DNA from: an uncultured Oscillospiraceae bacterium
GTDB taxonomy: Bacteria > Bacillota > Clostridia > Oscillospirales > Acutalibacteraceae
Direction of reading: 5' to 3'
DNA length: 22,497 bases
Assembly (NCBI GenBank): GCA_902478605.1
Contig: CABSLQ010000048.1
Span: forward strand, 1 to 22,497
This document shows positions 5,679 through 13,470 of this stretch, piece after piece; the first letter of the stretch is position 1, and each line of letters starts with the position of its first letter. The notes below the pieces were generated by a model that searched no databases, was not told where the DNA came from, and saw only the letters and a list, made by a program, of their open reading frames with translations. The position numbers and the translations under genes are program-made.

Positions 5679-8252
5679 ATGGAAAAAACGAGGAACTATT
5701 TTGTCTATCAGGGCGAGAAAACCCGGGAGATTTCCTTCCCGCTGGGCGGCATCGGCACGGGGTGCATCGGGCTGGGCGGCAACGGCCGGCTGATCGACTG
5801 GGAAATCTTCAACCGCCCCAACAAGGGCGGCGCCAACGGCTACAGCCACATCGCCGTCAAGGCGGCGGCCGACGGCGAGCTGCTCAGCGCCAAGGCGCTG
5901 AACGGCGATGTATGCGGCGAATTTTCCGGGCCGCGCGGCCTCTCCTTCGGCCACGGCGTGATGCGGGACACGGCCGCCGGCTTTCCCCATTTCCGCGGTC
6001 ACACCTTTACCGGGGAATTCCCCATCGCCCGCGTCGACTTCGCCGACAGCGACTTCCCGGGCAAGGCGTCGCTGACCGCCTTCAACCCCTTCATCCCGCT
6101 GGACGAGGACGCGTCCAGCCTGCCCGCCGCCTTCTTCGCGGTGACGCTCCAAAACACCACCGCCCGCGCCATCGACTACACGGTGGCCTTTTCGGTGCAG
6201 AACCCCTTCGACGAGCCGGGCCGCAACCGGCAAATCGCCGGCGACGGCTTTTGCGGCCTGGCCTTCACCCAGGAGAACCATGCGCCGGACGACCTGGGCT
6301 TCGGCAACCTGACGCTGGCCACCGACGCGGCGGACGCCGCCGTTCAGGAGGCGTGGTACCGCGGCCTGTGGTTCGACGGGCCCACCGTGTTCTGGCACGA
6401 TTTCGCCGCGGCCGCCCCGCTGCCCGCCCGCTCCTACCCCGACGCGGGGGTCAAGGACACGGGCACGGTGGCCGTCACCTTCTCCCTCGCCCCCGGCGAG
6501 GCCAAAACGGTGCGCTTCCTGCTGGCGTGGCACGTTCCCCACTGCGTCAACGACTGGAACCCGCCCCCCGCAGGCGAAAACGCCCGCTGGCGCAACCATT
6601 ACGCCACCCGCTTCGCCTCCTCCGAGGAAACCGCCCGCTACGCGCTGCGGCACTGGGATTCCCTCTACCGGCGCACGCTGGCGTTCAAGGAAGCCCTCTT
6701 TTCCTCCACCCTCCCCGACGAGGTGATCGACGCGGTATCCGCCAACCTCTCCATCCTCAAAAGCCCCACGGTGCTGCGCCTCGAGGACGGCTCCTTCTAC
6801 GGCTGGGAGGGCACCAACGAGCACACCGGCAGCTGCGAGGGCAGCTGCACCCACGTATGGAACTACGCCTATGCGCTGCCCTTCCTCTTCCCCCGGCTGG
6901 AACGCTCCATGCGGGAGCTGGACTACCGCTATAACCAGTGGGAGAGCGGGCGCATGTCCTTCCGCCTGCAGCTGCCCGCGGGACGGGCGCCCAACACCTT
7001 CCTGCCCTGTGTGGACGGGCAGATGGGCGGCGTCATCAAGACCTACCGCGATTGGAAGCTGTGCGGGGACGACGAGTGGCTGCGCCGCTGGTGGCCGTCG
7101 GTCAAAAAGGCGCTGGAATTCGCCTGGAGCCCCGAAAACGACTGCCGCTGGGACGCGGATCAGGACGGCGTGCTCGAGGGACGGCAGCACCAGACCCTCG
7201 ACATGGAGCTGTTCGGGCCGAGCAGCTGGCTGGAGAGCTTTTACCTTGCGGCGCTCGAGGCGGGGGCCGAAATGGCCGACCGCATGGGCGACACCGACGC
7301 GGCCGCGCTGTACCGCCGCCTCTTCGACCAAGGCCGCGCCTGGTCGGAGGCCCATCTGTTCAACGGAGCGTATTTCGTGCAGCGGGTGGATCTGCACGAC
7401 AAGGCGATCCTCGCGCCCTACGGCGACATCGAGGCCCCCTACTGGAACGCGGAGGCGGGCGAGCTCAAATACCAGATAGGCGAGGGCTGCTTCATCGATC
7501 AGCTGTGCGGCCAGTGGCACGCCAGCCTGGCGGGGCTGGGCCATCTGTTCGACGAGAAGAAGATCCGCACCGCGCTGCGCAGCCTTTACCGCTACAACTT
7601 CAAGCGGGAGATGCGCCGGGAATGCAACCCCTGCCGCCTCTACTGCCTCAACGACGAGGGCGGCGCCATCCTGTGCGAATACCCCGCCGGGGCCGAAAAG
7701 CCGGTGGTGTCCGTCCCCTATGCCCAGGAGTGCTTCTCCGGCTGCGAATACGAGGCGGCGGCCCTGCTGATAAGCGAGGGCATGAGCGACGAGGGGCTGG
7801 ATCTCGTGCGGGCGGTGCGCGACCGCTACGACGGGGCGAAGCGCAACCCGTGGAACGAGCTGGAATGCGGCGGCAATTACGCCCGCTCGATGGCGAGCTA
7901 TTCCCTCATCCCGGTGTACAGCGGCTTTTGCTTCGACATGACGGCGGGGCGCATCGGCTTCTGCCCCGTGCGGAAGCCGGGCGAGCGGTTCCGCACCCTG
8001 TGGAGCGTGGACAGCGCCTGGGGCACGGTGGAAATGGACGACGGCGGGACCCTTATCCGCATCAAAGAGGGCACGCTGCCCCTGCGGGCGCTGACGCTGC
8101 CCTTCCTGCCGGAAGGCGCGGCGCCGGCGGTGGAAATCGACGGCCAGTCTGCGGCGGCCGTGCGGCAGGGGGACGATCTGGTCCTCGGCGCGCCGGCGGC
8201 GGTGCGCCGGGAAATCCGCGTCCGGTACGCCCTGGACGGGGGCGCGGCATGA
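5679..8252 (+). CDS. GH116-family glycoside hydrolase (GBA2/DUF608-type, probable beta-glycosidase)
   Basis: 857 residues with no signal peptide, so probably cytoplasmic. The start ATG 5679 follows AAGGGGG (5665-5671). The N-terminal motif SFPLGGIGTGCIGLGGNG is typical of the GH116 N-terminal beta-sandwich domain, here about residues 10-330. The rest matches the DUF608 (alpha/alpha)6 catalytic domain: GWEGTNEHTGSCEGSCTHVW (375-394) and HQTLDMELFGPSSW, with D508. By analogy with characterised GH116 enzymes, a Glu in the first motif (probably E387) would be the nucleophile and D508 the acid/base; these assignments are inferred. Known GH116 members are retaining beta-glucosidases, beta-xylosidases or glucosylceramidases; the substrate here is not shown. 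The stop overlaps the lacI start (ATGA), indicating translational coupling. Confidence 0.9.
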   Translation: MEKTRNYFVYQGEKTREISFPLGGIGTGCIGLGGNGRLIDWEIFNRPNKGGANGYSHIAVKAAADGELLSAKALNGDVCGEFSGPRGLSFGHGVMRDTAAGFPHFRGHTFTGEFPIARVDFADSDFPGKASLTAFNPFIPLDEDASSLPAAFFAVTLQNTTARAIDYTVAFSVQNPFDEPGRNRQIAGDGFCGLAFTQENHAPDDLGFGNLTLATDAADAAVQEAWYRGLWFDGPTVFWHDFAAAAPLPARSYPDAGVKDTGTVAVTFSLAPGEAKTVRFLLAWHVPHCVNDWNPPPAGENARWRNHYATRFASSEETARYALRHWDSLYRRTLAFKEALFSSTLPDEVIDAVSANLSILKSPTVLRLEDGSFYGWEGTNEHTGSCEGSCTHVWNYAYALPFLFPRLERSMRELDYRYNQWESGRMSFRLQLPAGRAPNTFLPCVDGQMGGVIKTYRDWKLCGDDEWLRRWWPSVKKALEFAWSPENDCRWDADQDGVLEGRQHQTLDMELFGPSSWLESFYLAALEAGAEMADRMGDTDAAALYRRLFDQGRAWSEAHLFNGAYFVQRVDLHDKAILAPYGDIEAPYWNAEAGELKYQIGEGCFIDQLCGQWHASLAGLGHLFDEKKIRTALRSLYRYNFKREMRRECNPCRLYCLNDEGGAILCEYPAGAEKPVVSVPYAQECFSGCEYEAAALLISEGMSDEGLDLVRAVRDRYDGAKRNPWNELECGGNYARSMASYSLIPVYSGFCFDMTAGRIGFCPVRKPGERFRTLWSVDSAWGTVEMDDGGTLIRIKEGTLPLRALTLPFLPEGAAPAVEIDGQSAAAVRQGDDLVLGAPAAVRREIRVRYALDGGAA

Positions 8253-9214
8253 AGCGGATCACCAGCCTCGAGCTGGCGGCGTTATGCGGGGTGTCCCAGG
8301 GGACGGTGGACCGCGCCCTCAACAACCGCCCCGGCATCAACGCGGAAACCCGCCGGCGGATTCTGGAGACGGCCCGGGCCCACGGCTACGTCAAGGATAT
8401 GCGGGCGAGCGGGCTGGTATCGGGCCGGTCGGGGCTGCTGGGGCTGGTGCTGTTCGACCTGCGCAACGAGTTCTTCGCCCAGCTGGCCACGGCGGCCGAG
8501 GCCCGGGCCCGGGAACAGGGCTATACGGTGGCGCTGCTGCTCACCGAACGGGATCCCGCGCGGGAGCGGGACTGTATCCTCCGGCTGCGGGGCATGGGGG
8601 CGGACGGGCTGATCCTCTGCCCGGTCGGCAAGGGGCGGGAGTATGCCCGCTGGCTGGCCGCGCAGGGGGTTCCGCTGGCCACGGTGGGCAACCGGCTCGG
8701 CCGCTTTCCCCACGCCGGTCCGGACGACGGGGCCGCCATGGCCGCCTGCGTCCGGGAGGCGGCCGCCCGGGGGTACCGGCGGCTTATCTACGTCTATACC
8801 GCCCGGCGGCAGGAAGCCGCCGCCAACATCGACGCCCAGCGGCGGCGGTACGAGGGCTTCCGCCGGGAGGCGGCCGCCCTCGCCCTCGAGACGGTGCTGG
8901 TAACCGAAAGCGGGTATTGCGACGCGGTGTGCGCCCTGCTGCGCGGGGAGGGGCCGCGCACGGCGGTGCTGCTGCCCAGCGATTACCAGGCGCTGCAGCT
9001 GCTCCTCGCCCTGGGGGAGCGGGGCATTGCGGTGCCGGAACAGGCCGGGGTCTGCGGCTTCGACAACATCGCGACGCTGCGGTATATCCGGCCGCGGCCC
9101 GCCACCGTCGGCTATTCCATCGAGGCCATCGGTGCCGGCGCGGTGGATCGGGTGCTGGGCGGCGGAACGGCCGGGCCGGTGCCCTTTGCCATCCTGCCGG
9201 GCGATACGCTGTAA
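8249..9214 (+). CDS. LacI-family transcriptional regulator
   Basis: 321 residues, close to the usual 330-340. The ATG overlaps the stop of the GH116 gene (ATGA). Residues 4-50 form the LacI helix-turn-helix and hinge (LAALCGVSQGTVDRALNNRP, then a RRRILETARAHGY helix). Residues about 60-321 are a periplasmic-binding-protein-like sugar-sensing domain (LLGLVLFDLRNEFFAQLATA; VPEQAGVCGFDNIATLRYI). It most likely represses this operon and is released by a sugar from the hydrolase pathway. The 14-bp palindrome at 5254-5267 is the best candidate operator. The effector is unknown. The C-terminus is slightly short, without an obvious loss of the domain. Confidence 0.93.
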   Translation: MKRITSLELAALCGVSQGTVDRALNNRPGINAETRRRILETARAHGYVKDMRASGLVSGRSGLLGLVLFDLRNEFFAQLATAAEARAREQGYTVALLLTERDPARERDCILRLRGMGADGLILCPVGKGREYARWLAAQGVPLATVGNRLGRFPHAGPDDGAAMAACVREAAARGYRRLIYVYTARRQEAAANIDAQRRRYEGFRREAAALALETVLVTESGYCDAVCALLRGEGPRTAVLLPSDYQALQLLLALGERGIAVPEQAGVCGFDNIATLRYIRPRPATVGYSIEAIGAGAVDRVLGGGTAGPVPFAILPGDTL

Positions 9215-9232
9215 AAGAGGACAGGAAGAGAC

Positions 9233-9268
9233 AAAACCGCCGGAGGGGAGACCCTCCGGCGGTTTTTT
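9233..9268 (+). terminator. Terminator of the GH116-lacI operon
   Basis: The 15-bp perfect stem AAAACCGCCGGAGGG (9233-9247) and CCCTCCGGCGGTTTT (9252-9266) has the loop GAGA and runs into T6. Its right arm begins the longer repeat shared with position 10355. Confidence 0.93.
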
Positions 9269-9313
9269 GGGGGGAATAGAAGAAGGCGGGGTTACGGCGT
9301 CAGGCGCCGGGGC
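9257..9313 (+). repeat. Direct repeat flanking the CoiA-like gene, left copy
   Basis: CGGCGGTTTTTT (9257-9268) plus 45 bp (9269-9313) recurs at 10355-10412 with a single extra A after the T-run. The 45-bp part is identical and includes GGCGTCAGGCGCC. The two copies enclose the CoiA-like gene, its promoter and its terminator. Confidence 0.9.
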
Positions 9314-9384
9314 CGCGGAGATAGTGCTGAAGCTGCGGGGGACGGAAACGGTCGCAGCCCATAAAATACAGGCTATGTTCTTGC

Positions 9385-9413
9385 TTGTGTGTTGGCGTTT
9401 TGCATGATATACT
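9385..9413 (+). promoter_or_regulatory. Promoter of the CoiA-like gene
   Basis: TTGTGT (9385-9390), a 17-bp spacer and TATACT (9408-9413) fit a SigA promoter. The transcript would begin near 9420, 20 nt before the ribosome binding site. The gene thus has its own promoter and does not depend on the upstream operon. Confidence 0.55.
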
Positions 9414-9454
9414 ACCGATCATGAGGATGAAAATTCTATAGAAAGGAGCGCCAT

Positions 9455-10294
9455 ATGTTTACTGCATACGATGAAAATGGAAACAAAGTATCGATAAGCC
9501 GTGCGGAAAAGGGGAAAAGCTATTTCTGCCCCATTTGCCACGAACAGCTGAGCGTCAAAAAGGGAAAAATCAAGATACTGCATTTTTCTCACAAACCGGA
9601 TTCTTCCTGTGTAGAAGACTGGGGCGATATGAGCGAATGGCATTTGGCCTGGCAGGAAAAATTCCCCGAAGAGTGTCGGGAGATAGTTTTAGAAAAGGGC
9701 GACGAGGTACATCGGGCTGACGTGTGTATAGAAGAGAAAAAGCTGGTGATAGAATTTCAGCACAGCCCTATCTCCTGTGAAGACTTTAACAGGCGCAATC
9801 AATTTTACACCGATTGCGGATATCGGCTTGTCTGGGTGTTTGATGCGGCGAAAAAAATTAAGGAAGATAGGATTTGTCATTTTTGTGGTGCGGTAAACAA
9901 TTTTTCTGGTTTACAGAAAATGTATCCAAATGTTTCTCGTTTTAAGGATAAATTAGAGTGGAGGCGCAAGCAGTCCGCTTTTGAAGGGTTTGGAGAAAGA
10001 TGGCGCGGGCGGCCGATCGATATTTTTCTGGAAACGCCGGTTGGCGGCTGTGAGGACAAAATTTTGCTTCCTCTCATCGACATCAACGAAAAATCTATGG
10101 AGGCGCTTGTTGCTCCGCGATACATACGCGCTGAAAACTTCTTGAAAGAGTATGGCGGATTTGCCGGTGAAAATGTTTCATCGATTAGTAGTATATTGGG
10201 AATATCTGAGCAGAAAGGGCCGAAGACAGAAACCGCAGTTAGGCAACAGACAAAGCCTAGGTGGTCAACCGTCGGGCGAAGAGGGCTGCGTTAA
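9455..10294 (+). CDS. CoiA-like zinc-ribbon nuclease
   Basis: 279 residues. The start ATG 9455 follows AAAGGAG (9440-9446). The order of motifs is that of the competence protein CoiA family: a zinc-ribbon part with CPIC (C25, C28) and HFSH (H43, H46), then E61-W-H63, then a PD-(D/E)XK-like core with RADV (D89) and VIEFQHS (E100, Q102), and a hydrophobic RLVWVF strand. CoiA promotes recombination during competence in streptococci, but CoiA-like proteins are widespread and often of unknown role or found in mobile DNA. The gene is clearly lower in GC than its neighbours, has its own promoter and terminator, and lies between direct repeats, so it was probably acquired. Its C-terminal third (about 190-279) is unfamiliar. 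Confidence 0.85.
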   Translation: MFTAYDENGNKVSISRAEKGKSYFCPICHEQLSVKKGKIKILHFSHKPDSSCVEDWGDMSEWHLAWQEKFPEECREIVLEKGDEVHRADVCIEEKKLVIEFQHSPISCEDFNRRNQFYTDCGYRLVWVFDAAKKIKEDRICHFCGAVNNFSGLQKMYPNVSRFKDKLEWRRKQSAFEGFGERWRGRPIDIFLETPVGGCEDKILLPLIDINEKSMEALVAPRYIRAENFLKEYGGFAGENVSSISSILGISEQKGPKTETAVRQQTKPRWSTVGRRGLR

Positions 10295-10337
10295 ATGGTA
10301 TAGTGAAAGAATAGCCGGCTTGATGGTTAATGTAAAG

Positions 10338-10366
10338 CCGCCGCGGAATATCCGCGGCGGTTTTTT
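10338..10366 (+). terminator. Terminator of the CoiA-like gene
   Basis: The perfect 10-bp stem CCGCCGCGGA (10338-10347) and TCCGCGGCGG (10351-10360) has the loop ATA and is followed by T6. It may also stop reverse-strand transcripts from the lipoprotein gene, although the T-run on that side is poor. Confidence 0.9.
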
Positions 10367-10412
10367 AGGGGGGAATAGAAGAAGGCGGGGTTACGGCGTC
10401 AGGCGCCGGGGC
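10355..10412 (+). repeat. Direct repeat flanking the CoiA-like gene, right copy
   Basis: This is the second copy of the repeat at 9257-9313. Positions 10368-10412 match 9269-9313 at all 45 bases. It lies between the CoiA-like gene terminator and the 3' end of the reverse-strand lipoprotein gene. Confidence 0.9.
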
Positions 10413-10462
10413 GGCGGGCAACGGGAAGGGAAAAGGGAGCCGGGCGGCGGCCGGGGTTCCGC

Positions 10463-11161
10463 TTAATCCAGGCGGATTATCACATAGCCCTGGCCCAGAT
10501 GCTCGGTAAAGTGCAGGGTGAAGGGGCGCAGCGCCGCCGCCCCTTCCGGCACCGTGTCGCGGTATCCCGTGATGTGCAGCGTGTCTTCGGCCTGCTGTTC
10601 CACGGTGTACACGCCGGCCCGGGCATAAAACGCGGCGAAGTCGGCGGCCGTGTGGGACGTTTCGTATTCCTGCCCGGCGTAGACCCGTGTTTCGTGGCCG
10701 GGTTCCAGCCGGCCGTCGGACAGCAGGTGGTAGGGCAGCAGGACCAGGGCGGTCTGGGCTTCCCCGTCCACCAGGTCGTACACGACCTCGGCGCGCATAT
10801 CGCTGAGGACAAAATGCTGCTCCCCGAAGGGGGTGACGCTCAGCACGTGAAACGCATCGGCGTACAGCAGCACGCAGGAGACGTCCAGGCACTTTTCCAC
10901 CTGCACGCCGGGGTTGCTTTCGCCCAGGGCGTCCCCAAGATCGTACAGGCTCATATCCGCCTCAAAGGAATTGTACCCAACCGCGGTGCCGGCGGCATTC
11001 ACCTTCTGGGAGGAGGGCAGCCGGATGGTCACCGGCTCCCCGGTGAGAAAGGAGGTAAATTGCAGCGTATCCGACCGCGTTGTCCCGTCGCAGCCGGTCG
11101 GCAGCAAGGCCAGCAGCCCGGCGGCCAGCAGGGCGAGAAGGCGGCGCAGGGGTTTCTTCAT
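10463..11161 (-). CDS. Lipoprotein of unknown function
   Basis: 232 residues on the reverse strand. The start at 11161 is supported by GGAAAGGAG (11179-11171) and a signal peptide (KK, RR, Leu/Ala-rich core) ending in the lipobox LPTGC, with C24 as the lipidated residue. The mature part carries no motif I recognise. It has alternating hydrophobic strands (TLQFTSFLTGEPVTIRL; ALVLLPYHLL; YVIIRL) suggesting a beta-rich extracellular domain. It is a single gene with its own promoter and is convergent with the CoiA-like gene. GC is high, like the core genes. It is possibly an envelope protein; no function is assigned. Confidence 0.85.
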   Translation of the reverse strand: MKKPLRRLLALLAAGLLALLPTGCDGTTRSDTLQFTSFLTGEPVTIRLPSSQKVNAAGTAVGYNSFEADMSLYDLGDALGESNPGVQVEKCLDVSCVLLYADAFHVLSVTPFGEQHFVLSDMRAEVVYDLVDGEAQTALVLLPYHLLSDGRLEPGHETRVYAGQEYETSHTAADFAAFYARAGVYTVEQQAEDTLHITGYRDTVPEGAAALRPFTLHFTEHLGQGYVIIRLD

Positions 11162-11224
11162 GGCAATCGGCTCCTTTCCGTCGGACAGGGGGACGGGAAG
11201 GCGTTTTGTGCTTTCCCTGTTACC

Positions 11225-11253
11225 AGCATACGCCGCCCAACCGTATAAGTCAA
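11225..11253 (-). promoter_or_regulatory. Promoter of the reverse-strand lipoprotein gene
   Basis: Reading the reverse strand, TTGACT (11253-11248), a 17-bp spacer and TATGCT (11230-11225) form a strong SigA promoter. The leader is about 55 nt. It points away from the ruvC promoter about 125 bp to the right. Confidence 0.7.
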
Positions 11254-11356
11254 TCCTTTATAAAAAGCTTAAGGGATTCTTCATAATATGCGTATACAAT
11301 GCAACAATATCCGCGGAAAAAGGGGCGGGCTGCCGGGCGCGGAAAGGCGTATCTTT

Positions 11357-11429
11357 GAAAAAAGCGGGACGGGAAGCTTGCCCGCCGGGCTTTGGTGTGG
11401 TATACTGGGAAGGATTAACCGGGGAAGGC
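11357..11429 (+). promoter_or_regulatory. ruvCA promoter block, shared with ruvB
   Basis: TTGCCC (11378-11383), a 17-bp spacer and TATACT (11401-11406), with TGG just before the -10, form the promoter. The whole 73-bp block (11357-11429) matches 14940-15012 upstream of ruvB at about 62 positions by eye. The match covers the promoter and the first ~20 transcribed bases. No LexA box of the CGAAC-N4-GTTCG type was seen. Confidence 0.75.
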
Positions 11430-11504
11430 AAGGCGGCATCGCAGGCGGCGGCGTTAGGCGGCGCGGCTTTCCCGCCCCCCGGCAGAAAGGATGGCCTTGG
11501 CGGT

Positions 11505-12008
11505 ATGGTGATACTGGGGATCGACCCCGGTTATGCGATTGTGGGCTGGGGGGCGGTGCGCTACGAGCGGGGGCGGTTCGCGCCGCTGCGCTTCGGCGCG
11601 ATCACCACGCCCGCCGGCATGGATTTCTCCCGCCGGCTGGAGCTCATTTACGACGAGCTGGGCGCGCTCCTCGCCGCGGTGAAGCCGGAGGCCCTCGCGG
11701 TGGAGAAGCTCTACTTCAAAAACAACCAGAAAACCGCCATCGATGTGGCCGAGGCCCGCGGGGTGATCCTGCTCGCCGCCCGCAAGGCGGGGATCCCCCT
11801 CTACGAGTACACCCCCCTGCAGGTCAAAAGCGCGGTGACCGGCTACGGCAAGGCGGAAAAGCCCCAGGTCATGGAGATGACCCGCCGGCTGCTGCGGCTG
11901 GCGGAGGTGCCACGCCCCGACGACACGGCCGACGCGCTGGCCATCGCCATCTGCCACGGCCAGATGGCCGGCACCCCGCTCAAGCGGCAGATTGAATTCA
12001 GAAAATAG
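11505..12008 (+). CDS. ruvC: Crossover junction endodeoxyribonuclease RuvC
   Basis: 167 residues (Escherichia coli RuvC 173). It resolves Holliday junctions made during recombination, cutting symmetric strands with the help of RuvAB. The four acidic metal ligands are present: D7 (GIDPG), E67 (VEKLYF), D140 and D143 (PDDTADALA). ATG 11505 gives the family N-terminus MVILGIDPG. Its ribosome binding site is weak (AAAGGA, 13 nt upstream), and GTG 11508 is an alternative. ruvA follows after 47 bp, so the two are probably co-transcribed from the promoter at 11378-11406. Role from family knowledge. Confidence 0.96.
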   Translation: MVILGIDPGYAIVGWGAVRYERGRFAPLRFGAITTPAGMDFSRRLELIYDELGALLAAVKPEALAVEKLYFKNNQKTAIDVAEARGVILLAARKAGIPLYEYTPLQVKSAVTGYGKAEKPQVMEMTRRLLRLAEVPRPDDTADALAIAICHGQMAGTPLKRQIEFRK

Positions 12009-12055
12009 GCCGCCGCGGCGGTGCAGGCGGCGGATACGGGGAAGGGACGATAGCT

Positions 12056-12667
12056 ATGCTGTACAGCGTCAAAGGCGAACTGATCCATATGGAGCCGACG
12101 GTGGCGGTCATCTGCTGCGGCGGGGTGGGATTCCGCTGCCGCATCACGATGAACACCGCCCGCCAGCTGCCCGCCATCGGGCAGCTGGCGATGCTCTACA
12201 CCATCATGAACGTGCGCGAGGACGCCATCGAGCTGTTCGGCTTCGCCGATCAGGGGGAGCTCAACTGCTTCAGGCAGCTCACCGCCATTTCGGGCGTCGG
12301 CCCCAAGGCGGCGGTGGCGATTCTGTCCGAGCTGTCGCCCGAACGGGTGGCGCTGGCGGTGGCGGGCGGCGATTACCGCACGCTGACCCGGGCGCAGGGC
12401 GTCGGCCCCAAGCTCGCCCAGCGCATTGTGCTCGAAATGAAGGACAAGGTCGGCGCCCTGCAGACCAGCGAAGGGGTGTCGCTGCCCGCGGGCGGCGGGG
12501 CCGTAATGGTTTCGGCCGCGGGCAACGCCGCCGAAGCGGTCAGCGCCCTGTCGGTGCTCGGCTTCACCCCCGGCGAGGCGAGCGCGGCGGTGGGCCGGCT
12601 CGACAGCGCCCAGCCGGTGGAGGTGCTTGTGCGCGAGGCGCTCAAGTCCCTGGGCCGCAAGGGCTAA
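12056..12667 (+). CDS. ruvA: Holliday junction branch migration protein RuvA
   Basis: 203 residues, the usual length. The start ATG 12056 follows GAAGGGA (12041-12047). The N-terminal OB-fold (residues 1-63, MLYSVKGEL...VGFRCRI), two helix-hairpin-helix motifs (ISGVGPKAA and AQGVGPKLAQRI) and a C-terminal RuvB-binding domain (about 155-203) after a Gly/Ala linker are all visible. RuvA binds the four-way junction as a tetramer and loads RuvB. The partner ruvB, normally the next gene, is 2.7 kb downstream behind an opposite-strand gene pair. Confidence 0.97.
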   Translation: MLYSVKGELIHMEPTVAVICCGGVGFRCRITMNTARQLPAIGQLAMLYTIMNVREDAIELFGFADQGELNCFRQLTAISGVGPKAAVAILSELSPERVALAVAGGDYRTLTRAQGVGPKLAQRIVLEMKDKVGALQTSEGVSLPAGGGAVMVSAAGNAAEAVSALSVLGFTPGEASAAVGRLDSAQPVEVLVREALKSLGRKG

Positions 12668-12770
12668 GGAAAGCGCGGCGGCTTCCGCGGGCGCGGCCGG
12701 CGGGCACGGCGAAGGCGGGGCGGTCCCGGTGCAGGAGGAAGCCGCGTATGGGCGGAGCAGACGGAAAAGA

Positions 12771-12802
12771 AACGCCGGGGGCATGGCCCTCCGGCGTTTT
12801 GG
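12771..12802. terminator. Bidirectional terminator between ruvA and the convergent lipoprotein gene
   Basis: AACGCCGG (12771-12778) pairs with CCGGCGTT (12791-12798), and GGGC (12779-12782) with GCCC (12786-12789), leaving a one-base bulge and the loop ATG. TTTT follows on the forward strand and a TTTCTTTT run on the reverse. The tail at 12803-12846 resembles the repeat at 9269 and 10368 but is diverged (GGGGAATA, ACGGCGTCAGACGCCGGGC). Confidence 0.8.
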
Positions 12803-12831
12803 TTTGGGGAATAAAGGGGCGGCTGACGGCG

Positions 12832-13470
12832 TCAGACGCCGGGCGGCGAGCTGCCGCCCAGGGTAAGAATCTTCCACACGCCGTCCACCCGGCGCAGCAG
12901 GGGGAATTTGCAGATGTCCATGTCGCCGCCTCCCGTGATGCCGAACTCGCCCCGGGTATCCCGGGACCAGAAGGTCATATACATGGCCGCTTCCGTTTCG
13001 GTCGGCGGGCCGGCGTGCGGGTCGATGCCCTCGGCCGTGGAGATGTGCACGTCCCACACGGTCAGCGGGCCGTAAAAGGCAAAGAGGGCTTCTTGGGCGA
13101 CGGCCTGCTTATCCCCGTCCACAAACAGGCTGCACAGCGTTTCGGAATCGCCTTTGCGCAGGCAGTCGATGAAGGTTTCCAGCACCTGTTCGGGGGCGGT
13201 GTCCGTATCGGGCTGCGCCGCCCGGCCGGTGGAGGGCAGGGCCTCCGGGAAGGACACGGCGGGTTCCGGTGCGGAGGAGGCCGTGGAGAGGGCTGAGGAG
13301 GTGGATGCCGGTGCGGAGGAGGCCGGGACGACGGACGAACAAGAGGTAAGCAGTATGATTACGGTTAAGGGCAGAATGGCGATAATGACGCGTTCTTTTC
13401 GATGATAAGAAGAAGGTGGAGATGCGACTTTTTGCACTACCCGCGAAGGATGCTTGTGGCGTACAGACAT
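12832..13470 (-). CDS. Lipoprotein with NTF2-like domain (probable)
   Basis: 212 residues from ATG 13470, chosen because a perfect GGAGG stands 6 nt upstream; an ATG seven codons earlier lacks one. The first 34 bp overlap the end of the amidase gene, so the two form a translationally linked pair. A long basic N-region (HRKER) and hydrophobic stretch end in the lipobox LLTSC (C44). A Ser/Ala/Thr-rich linker (about 45-80) leads to a small domain whose pattern fits the NTF2-like/SnoaL-type fold (VLETFIDCLRKGDSETLCSLFV ... GVWKILTLG). The exact family is not recognised. It is predicted to be anchored outside the membrane. Confidence 0.78.
   Translation of the reverse strand: MSVRHKHPSRVVQKVASPPSSYHRKERVIIAILPLTVIILLTSCSSVVPASSAPASTSSALSTASSAPEPAVSFPEALPSTGRAAQPDTDTAPEQVLETFIDCLRKGDSETLCSLFVDGDKQAVAQEALFAFYGPLTVWDVHISTAEGIDPHAGPPTETEAAMYMTFWSRDTRGEFGITGGGDMDICKFPLLRRVDGVWKILTLGGSSPPGV

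Noticed and set aside
5607..7544. 645-codon open frame on the reverse strand
   Set aside because: It is antisense to the clearly conserved GH116 gene, has a low-complexity Gly/Val/Glu/Arg composition and no ribosome binding site; it is a GC-rich shadow.
6938..8248. Long forward frame running into the LacI regulator
   Set aside because: Before the ATGA at 8249 it is arginine/glycine-rich out-of-frame reading of the GH116 gene; the LacI family match begins only at 8249.
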